This document shows positions 1-5,078 of a DNA stretch of 5,078 nt, piece after piece; positions within the stretch are counted from its first letter, which is position 1, and each line of letters opens with the position of its first letter. The stretch lies in contig JAIXZQ010000346.1 of NCBI GenBank assembly GCA_027489475.1, positions 1 through 5,078 of the forward strand. Direction: 5' to 3'. The translations under genes were made by a program, and so were the position numbers. Below the pieces are notes generated by a model. It ran no database searches. It was given only the letters and a program-made list of their open reading frames with translations, and was not told the DNA's origin. This DNA is from Methylophilus sp. Its GTDB lineage: Bacteria; Pseudomonadota; Gammaproteobacteria; Burkholderiales; Methylophilaceae.

Positions 1-488
1 AGTCCGCGTTCTTGACGGTCTAGCGCGATGCTTACTGCACATGGGGTGGCCCCTGCTTGCTGAATCAGATGCACGGATTCGCGTATGGAGGTGCCTGCCG
101 AAATCACATCATCAATAATCAGCACCTTGCCTTTGAGCGGCGCACCGACTAATGTGCCGCCCTCGCCGTGGTCTTTAGCTTCTTTGCGGTTGTAGGCATA
201 CGGATAGTTGTGCCCCATGCGGGCAAAGGCGATGCTGATGGCGGCCACCAGTGGAATACCCTTGTAAGCCGGCCCAAACAGCATGTCAAATGCCACGCCG
301 GACTGTACAATGCTTTGCGCGTAAAACTCACCCAATTTGAGCAGGCTGTCGCCGTCATCAAACAGGCCCGCATTAAAAAAATACGGGCTCAGGCGCCCAG
401 CCTTGGTTTTGAATTCACCAAAGCGTAATACCTGTTTTTGAATTGCAAACGCCAGAAAGTCGGCACTCAGAGCTTGGGCAGTCATCAT
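1..488 (-). CDS. pyrE: Orotate phosphoribosyltransferase, 5' part (cut by window edge)
   Basis: This enzyme joins orotate to PRPP, giving orotidine 5'-phosphate and pyrophosphate, the fifth step of de novo UMP synthesis in the cytoplasm. The 162 visible codons start [10 protein letters not shown] and run off the left edge after LDRQERG. The family is usually about 213 residues, so roughly 50 C-terminal residues are outside the window. Visible family blocks are [20 protein letters not shown] (23-42, substrate-binding lysine region), [10 protein letters not shown] (71-80), the mobile catalytic loop [13 protein letters not shown] (99-111) and the PRPP-binding motif [13 protein letters not shown] (122-134). 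The start is ambiguous between tandem ATG codons at 488 and 485. Neither has a clear Shine-Dalgarno sequence; the leader is U-rich instead. The gene diverges from xth with 22 bp between start codons, and a TATAAT element for it lies inside xth. The sequence is intact as far as seen, and identification is firm from near-complete motif agreement with the E. coli protein. Confidence 0.97.
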   Translation of the reverse strand, partial: MMTAQALSADFLAFAIQKQVLRFGEFKTKAGRLSPYFFNAGLFDDGDSLLKLGEFYAQSIVQSGVAFDMLFGPAYKGIPLVAAISIAFARMGHNYPYAYNRKEAKDHGEGGTLVGAPLKGKVLIIDDVISAGTSIRESVHLIQQAGATPCAVSIALDRQERG

Positions 489-510
489 CAATACAGAAAG
501 AAAAAATTGA

Positions 511-1287
511 ATGCGTATTATAACCTTGAACCTTAACGGCATACGGTCTGCTTGTAACAAAGGCTTTTTGCCTTGGCTGGCGGCGTCGGGTGGCGATATG
601 GTGTGCGTGCAAGAGTTGAAAGCGCATGCTGCAGACTTGACCTCAGAGATGCAACAGCCGCCCGGCTATCATGGCTATTTTCATTTTGCCGAAAAAAAGG
701 GCTACAGCGGGGTGGCTATTTACAGCCGTCAGCCTGCCGATGCCGTCATTATTGGGCTGGGACAGGCAGACATCGACGCCGAAGGGCGTTATCTGGAGTG
801 TCGTTATGGGCAGCTGAGCGTGGTCTCACTGTATCTGCCCAGTGGTTCTAGCGGAGAGGAGCGTCAGCAATTCAAGTTTGCCGTGATGGCACATTTTTTA
901 CCGCATTTGGAACAGCTGATGGCCAGCGGACGTGAAGTGGTCATTTGTGGCGATTGGAATATCGCGCATCAAGAGTGCGACCTGAAAAACTTTAAAGGCA
1001 ATCGCAAAAACTCTGGCTTTTTGCCAGAAGAGCGGGCATGGATGAGCGACGTGTTGAGCCGTGTCGGCTGGGTAGACACCTACCGATCCCTCTACCCCAC
1101 TGAAACTGAGGGCTGTTATACCTGGTGGAGTAACCGCGGTCAGGCCTGGGCGAAGAATGTCGGTTGGCGCATAGACTATCAACTGGCCACCCCCGCATTG
1201 GGCGCCAAAGTCACCGCCGCCAGTGTGTATAAAGCGCAACGCTTTAGCGATCATGCGCCCTTGTTGGTAGACTACATTGTTGATTAA
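511..1287 (+). CDS. xth: Exodeoxyribonuclease III (AP endonuclease, EEP family)
   Basis: This is a Mg-dependent endonuclease/exonuclease/phosphatase-fold enzyme. In base-excision repair it cuts DNA 5' of abasic sites and removes blocked 3' ends. The 258 residues match the ExoIII family length, and all key residues are present when aligned by eye to E. coli Xth: Asn7 (LNLNG), metal ligand Glu35 (VQELKA), Tyr108 (SLYLPSG), Asp148 and Asn150 (GDWNIAH), Asp222 (WRIDYQ), and Asp247-His248 (SDHAP). FLPEERAW (170-177) is a further family block. The start is well fixed: a TGA codon sits directly before ATG 511 in the same frame. The ribosome binding site is weak (A-rich, AGAAAG). Its promoter should lie within the first part of pyrE; I found no convincing one. 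It converges on katG and ends at the shared terminator. Family paralogues include Crc, the Pseudomonas catabolite repression protein found beside pyrE, but Crc has lost the catalytic residues kept here, so nuclease activity is expected. Confidence 0.95.
   Translation: MRIITLNLNGIRSACNKGFLPWLAASGGDMVCVQELKAHAADLTSEMQQPPGYHGYFHFAEKKGYSGVAIYSRQPADAVIIGLGQADIDAEGRYLECRYGQLSVVSLYLPSGSSGEERQQFKFAVMAHFLPHLEQLMASGREVVICGDWNIAHQECDLKNFKGNRKNSGFLPEERAWMSDVLSRVGWVDTYRSLYPTETEGCYTWWSNRGQAWAKNVGWRIDYQLATPALGAKVTAASVYKAQRFSDHAPLLVDYIVD
517..522 (-). promoter_or_regulatory. Candidate pyrE -10 element (TATAAT) inside the xth start
   Basis: The minus strand carries a perfect TATAAT at 522-517, within codons 3-4 of xth. 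Transcription starting 7-10 nt downstream (about 510-507) would leave a pyrE leader of roughly 20 nt, beginning near CAATTTTTTCTTTCTG. No convincing -35 hexamer lies 15-19 nt upstream, and the TG of an extended -10 is missing, so the call rests on the -10 alone and on its good position. The gap between the genes is too short to hold the promoter elsewhere. Confidence 0.42.
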
Positions 1288-1327
1288 TCCTAGGCGCATA
1301 ATGGTGTGTCTCATGCGCTGACCCATA

Positions 1328-1364
1328 AAAACGCCCCACGATGGCAGGCATCGCGGGGCGTTTT
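1328..1364. terminator. Bidirectional rho-independent terminator between xth and katG
   Basis: Inverted repeat of 16 positions per arm (1328-1343 and 1349-1364) with one A-C mismatch and a 5-nt loop (GCAGG). The core is CGCCCC paired with GGGGCG. The arm ends are AAAA on the left and TTTT on the right, so a GC-rich hairpin followed by a U tract forms on both strands. It sits 40 bp after the xth stop and 12 bp after the katG stop, serving both convergent genes. Confidence 0.92.
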
Positions 1365-1376
1365 GCTTGGCGTGAT

Positions 1377-3573
<2,197 letters not shown>

Positions 3574-3582
3574 CAAGAGAAA

Positions 3583-3607
3583 AATGATTCCTCTGCAATG
3601 AATCATT
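3583..3607 (-). repeat. Perfect 8-bp inverted repeat just upstream of the katG ribosome binding site
   Basis: On the minus strand AATGATTC (3607-3600) pairs with GAATCATT (3590-3583) around a 9-nt loop, followed by TTTCTC. In the katG mRNA it would form a weak hairpin, with only two G-C pairs, ending 9 nt before the Shine-Dalgarno sequence. It may be a weak attenuator, an mRNA-stability element or a protein-binding dyad. It could also be chance in AT-rich DNA. Confidence 0.45.
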
Positions 3608-3640
3608 CAGGGTGTACTGCTTAAGCGAATAATGACTACG

Positions 3641-3670
3641 ATAATACTTTTATACAAATAAAAATAACAA
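3641..3670 (-). promoter_or_regulatory. Possible proximal katG promoter (P2)
   Basis: The minus strand has TTGTTA (3670-3665; 4 of 6 to the sigma70 -35 consensus), an 18-bp spacer and TATTAT (3646-3641; 5 of 6 to the -10). Transcription would begin near 3634 and give a leader of about 74 nt carrying the AT hairpin but not the small ORF. Hexamers of this quality are common by chance in AT-rich DNA. Confidence 0.3.
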
Positions 3671-3677
3671 TGCTGCG

Positions 3678-3749
3678 CTAAATACTGGCGGCATATGCGG
3701 CCAGCAAATCCTCTAACAGAGACTGTTGTTGTGTCATCCAAGCTAACAT
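3678..3749 (-). CDS. Small ORF (23 aa) in the katG leader, function unknown
   Basis: I do not recognise this peptide. The frame runs from ATG 3749 to TAG 3678 and encodes 23 residues, beginning MLAWMTQQQ and ending LLAAYAASI. It is rich in Leu and Ala and could form an amphipathic helix; there is no cysteine, signal peptide or long hydrophobic run. Support for translation is the upstream AAGGAG (3760-3755) five bases before the ATG, as good as the katG site, and a candidate promoter whose start would fall about 25 nt upstream. It lies on the katG strand, ending 117 bp before the katG ATG. It could be a short protein, a leader peptide controlling katG, or a chance frame behind a chance Shine-Dalgarno. 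A hairpin covers its last codons. Confidence 0.45.
   Translation of the reverse strand: MLAWMTQQQSLLEDLLAAYAASI
3685..3704 (-). repeat. GC-rich hairpin over the 3' end of the small ORF
   Basis: CTGGC pairs with GCCAG, then one C-C mismatch in the transcript, two more G-C pairs and an ATAT loop, all within 20 nt. It overlaps the last codons of the 23-codon ORF and ends four bases before its TAG codon, so a ribosome finishing the ORF would open it. It is followed by TATTTAG rather than a clean U tract, so as a terminator it would be weak. Confidence 0.45.
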
Positions 3750-3780
3750 GGCTTCTCCTTTTTTGTTGAATGCGTAAACG

Positions 3781-3809
3781 ATTGTAGATAACTGTTAACA
3801 ATTTGTATA
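3781..3809 (-). promoter_or_regulatory. Candidate distal katG promoter (P1)
   Basis: The minus strand has TATACA (3809-3804; 4 of 6 to TTGACA), a 17-bp spacer and TACAAT (3786-3781; 5 of 6 to TATAAT). The start site would be near 3774, about 25 nt before the small ORF and about 214 nt before katG. The OxyR-like dyad falls in the spacer. Plausible by spacing and position but unproven. Confidence 0.45.
3788..3802. promoter_or_regulatory. OxyR-like dyad between katG and oxyR
   Basis: The sequence ATAACTGTTAACAAT fits one half of the known E. coli OxyR site (ATAG-N-T-NNN-A-N-CTAT) at 8 of 10 defined positions. The second dyad expected seven bases further on matches at only about 4 of 10. It contains the perfect palindrome TGTTAACA (3793-3800). 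LysR-type regulators usually bind in exactly this kind of divergent gap, but the best-scoring site lies in the spacer of the predicted katG promoter rather than upstream of its -35, which is unusual for activation. Confidence 0.3.
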
Positions 3810-3828
3810 ATTTTATGTTTTGATATTA

Positions 3829-3857
3829 TTGATAAATAAAATTAATTAAATTACACT
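3829..3857 (+). promoter_or_regulatory. Candidate oxyR promoter
   Basis: TTGATA (3829-3834; 5 of 6 to TTGACA), a 17-bp spacer and TACACT (3852-3857; 4 of 6 to TATAAT). Transcription would begin near 3864, leaving about 20 nt before the oxyR ATG. A second TTGATA at 3820-3825 has no good -10 partner. OxyR bound upstream of katG would overlap this promoter, which fits the autorepression typical of oxyR genes. Confidence 0.5.
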
Positions 3858-3872
3858 GTTGATTTTCTCGAC

Positions 3873-3878
3873 GAGGGA
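3873..3878 (+). promoter_or_regulatory. oxyR ribosome binding site
   Basis: GAGGGA lies five bases before ATG 3884 (seven if only GAGG pairs). It supports that ATG as the oxyR start. The small palindrome CTCGACGAG (3867-3875) overlaps it. Confidence 0.8.
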
Positions 3879-3883
3879 CAGCC

Positions 3884-4777
3884 ATGACCTTGATTGAATT
3901 GAAATTTGTGCTGGCTGTGGCGCAAGAACGTAACTTTAGACGCGCGGCAGAAAAGTGCTTTGTCACTCAGCCGGCGTTGAGTTTAGGCATTAAAAAACTT
4001 GAAGAAGAACTGGGCGTCAGCCTGTTTGAGCGTAACCGCAATGAGGTGACGCCGACAGAAATCGGCGAGCAGATTATTGCGCAAGCCAATGTGGTGCTGG
4101 AGCAAGCGGCCAAGATTAAAGAACTGGCCAAGCAAGGCAATGATCCGCTACTGGGGCCGTTTAAACTGGGCATGATACATTCGGTGGGGCCCTATCTGCT
4201 GCCAGAAATTATTCCGCCACTGGTGCAACAAGCACCGCTGATGCCGCTCGAGGTCGAAGAAAACATCACGGCTACGCTAGAGCAACAACTGAAAAACGGC
4301 TTGATTGACGCCGCCGTGGTGGCGCTGCCATTTGACGTACCGGGTATAGAGACCATGACTTTGTACGATGAGGATTTTCGCGTGGTGGTGCCTGTCAGCC
4401 ATGCTTGGGCGCAACGCCAGAGCATAGATGCCGATGAGCTGGCCAGTGAAAAAGTGTTGTTGTTGAATACTGGTCACTGTTTTAGCAACCAAGTGACACA
4501 GGCCTGTCCTGAGTTAAGTCGCAAGGGCGAAGTGCTGCAAGGGAACTCGCTGGAGACGATACGCAATATGGTGGCGTCAAATCTGGGCATTACAGTGCTC
4601 CCTGCGATGGCGACCGCCACACGCTACCAGAATCCATTGATACGGGTGATTCCATTTAACCGTTCTGCGCCTAGCCGCCGCATTGCATTGGCTTGGCGCA
4701 AGAGTTTTGTGCGCATGGCTGCCATACAGTTGCTCGGGCAGGTCATGACCACCGTCGGTCAGACACCCTTACGCTAA
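3884..4777 (+). CDS. oxyR: Hydrogen peroxide sensor OxyR, LysR-family regulator
   Basis: This cytoplasmic tetrameric regulator is oxidised by H2O2 to a disulfide form that activates antioxidant genes. The 297 residues comprise an N-terminal winged helix-turn-helix (about 1-60, with FRRAAEKCFVTQPALS as the helix-turn-helix core), a linker helix (about 60-90) and a substrate-binding-like regulatory domain (about 91-295). The redox pair falls exactly at Cys199 (TGHC) and Cys208 (QAC), as in E. coli. Active-site neighbours Thr129, His198 and Arg266 are kept, position 100 is Ser in place of Thr, and NSLETIRNMVASNLGITVLPA (221-241) is the conserved block after the cysteines. E. coli Arg201-Asp202 is replaced by Ser-Asn. 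The cysteine pair separates it from generic LysR proteins. Divergence from katG, the classic OxyR target, supports the assignment and suggests shared, autoregulated control. Confidence 0.96.
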   Translation: MTLIELKFVLAVAQERNFRRAAEKCFVTQPALSLGIKKLEEELGVSLFERNRNEVTPTEIGEQIIAQANVVLEQAAKIKELAKQGNDPLLGPFKLGMIHSVGPYLLPEIIPPLVQQAPLMPLEVEENITATLEQQLKNGLIDAAVVALPFDVPGIETMTLYDEDFRVVVPVSHAWAQRQSIDADELASEKVLLLNTGHCFSNQVTQACPELSRKGEVLQGNSLETIRNMVASNLGITVLPAMATATRYQNPLIRVIPFNRSAPSRRIALAWRKSFVRMAAIQLLGQVMTTVGQTPLR

Positions 4778-4847
4778 ACAGCCCTTAATGTATTCACGCA
4801 CTGCAATTGAGTGGTGACGGGCGTGTAGGGATAACGGGTTGGATAGA

Positions 4848-4868
4848 CGATGGATGATATAGCCATCG
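4848..4868. terminator. Weak hairpin in the oxyR / DUF3426 convergent gap
   Basis: CGATGG (4848-4853) pairs with CCATCG (4863-4868) around a 9-nt loop, between two convergent genes where termination is expected. There is no U tract on either strand, so it is at best a poor or rho-dependent end. Nothing else recognisable was seen in 4778-4889. Confidence 0.25.
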
Positions 4869-4889
4869 GCGAAGCACAATCACCAGGTG

Positions 4890-5078
4890 TTAATAGGCAA
4901 TCGCGACCCTAAAGCCGATCACCTGTTTGTTGTCCACGCCTAACAGCAGTTTGATAGGGACTTCTTGCTGCGGCCCTAAGCCTTGCGTAGCAGACTGCTG
5001 GGCAGGCAAATATTGTTCTGGGGTAAAAATCCGGCGCATGACTGCTTCATCTGCTAAGTTGGTTAAGGTCAGTTCAAT
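4890..5078 (-). CDS. C-terminal end of a DUF3426 (zinc-ribbon) family protein, partial
   Basis: An open frame enters from the right edge and ends at TAA 4890, giving 62 residues. It begins IELTLTNLADEAVMRRIFTP and ends VIGFRVAIAY. The pattern of a beta strand with ELTLTN, then an arginine pair before F-TP--YL, a P-(Q/E)-VP stretch and a final G(F/Y)RV strand is that of the DUF3426 C-terminal domain. In proteobacteria these proteins usually carry an N-terminal MJ0042-type zinc ribbon, a transmembrane helix and this extracytoplasmic domain, often near prmA and accBC; none of those parts is visible here. The function is not known. It converges on oxyR with a 112-bp gap and is likely part of a separate operon running in from the right. 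Confidence 0.68.
   Translation of the reverse strand: MELTLTNLADEAVMRRIFTPEQYLPAQQSATQGLGPQQEVPIKLLLGVDNKQVIGFRVAIAY

Noticed and set aside
168..428. Plus-strand 86-codon frame opposite pyrE
   Set aside because: Antisense to the conserved pyrE sequence, which carries all expected motifs on the other strand.
403..431. Possible xth promoter TTGGTT-17-TAATAC within pyrE
   Set aside because: Only 3 of 6 matches in each hexamer; no better than chance, so not listed as a feature.
3607..3801. Minus-strand 64-codon frame in the katG-oxyR gap
   Set aside because: It starts with TTG without a Shine-Dalgarno and begins upstream of the predicted transcript start. It overlaps in another frame the 23-codon ORF, which has a far better start signal, and its composition looks non-coding.
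4795..4825. Nested short inverted repeats (CACGC/GCGTG and CACT/AGTG) after oxyR
   Set aside because: Stems of four to five pairs that share a base and cannot all pair together, with no T tract; too weak to call a terminator.

Overview
The window looks like an ordinary chromosomal segment of a Gram-negative proteobacterium, most likely a betaproteobacterium. The proteins are closest in style to Methylophilaceae (Methylophilus/Methylovorus-like). That family-level guess rests on overall protein resemblance, moderate GC and the DUF3426-type protein at the right edge; it is an inference, not a database result. No IS element, CRISPR array, tRNA or rRNA was seen.

Layout, left to right. (1) 1-488, minus strand: the first 162 codons of pyrE (orotate phosphoribosyltransferase, UMP synthesis), cut by the window edge. 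(2) 511-1287, plus strand: an exodeoxyribonuclease III-family AP endonuclease (xth), diverging from pyrE across only 22 bp, so each gene's promoter must lie in or touch the other gene. (3) 1328-1364: a strong bidirectional terminator between the convergent xth and katG. (4) 1377-3560, minus strand: complete katG (catalase-peroxidase, 727 aa). (5) 3561-3883: a 323-bp AT-rich divergent control region. It holds the katG leader, a small ORF of 23 codons with a good ribosome binding site (3678-3749, minus), two hairpins, candidate katG and oxyR promoters and one OxyR-like dyad. (6) 3884-4777, plus strand: complete oxyR (297 aa) with both redox cysteines at 199 and 208. (7) 4778-4889: a short convergent gap with one weak hairpin. 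(8) 4890-5078, minus strand: the last 62 codons of a protein that looks like the C-terminal DUF3426 domain of a zinc-ribbon protein.

How the genes work together: OxyR senses peroxide through the Cys199-Cys208 disulfide and very probably controls the divergent katG, whose product destroys H2O2. Exonuclease III repairs the abasic sites and blocked 3' ends that peroxide leaves in DNA. So xth, katG and oxyR form a compact oxidative-stress neighbourhood beside the housekeeping gene pyrE.

I did not find a clearly novel system. The observations most worth checking are the unannotated 23-codon ORF and hairpins in the katG leader, and the pyrE promoter lying inside the start of xth, whose initial transcribed sequence (AA followed by a run of six T) resembles UTP-sensing pyrimidine promoters. 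The third is the catalytically intact ExoIII at the pyrE-linked position that the regulator Crc occupies in Pseudomonas.
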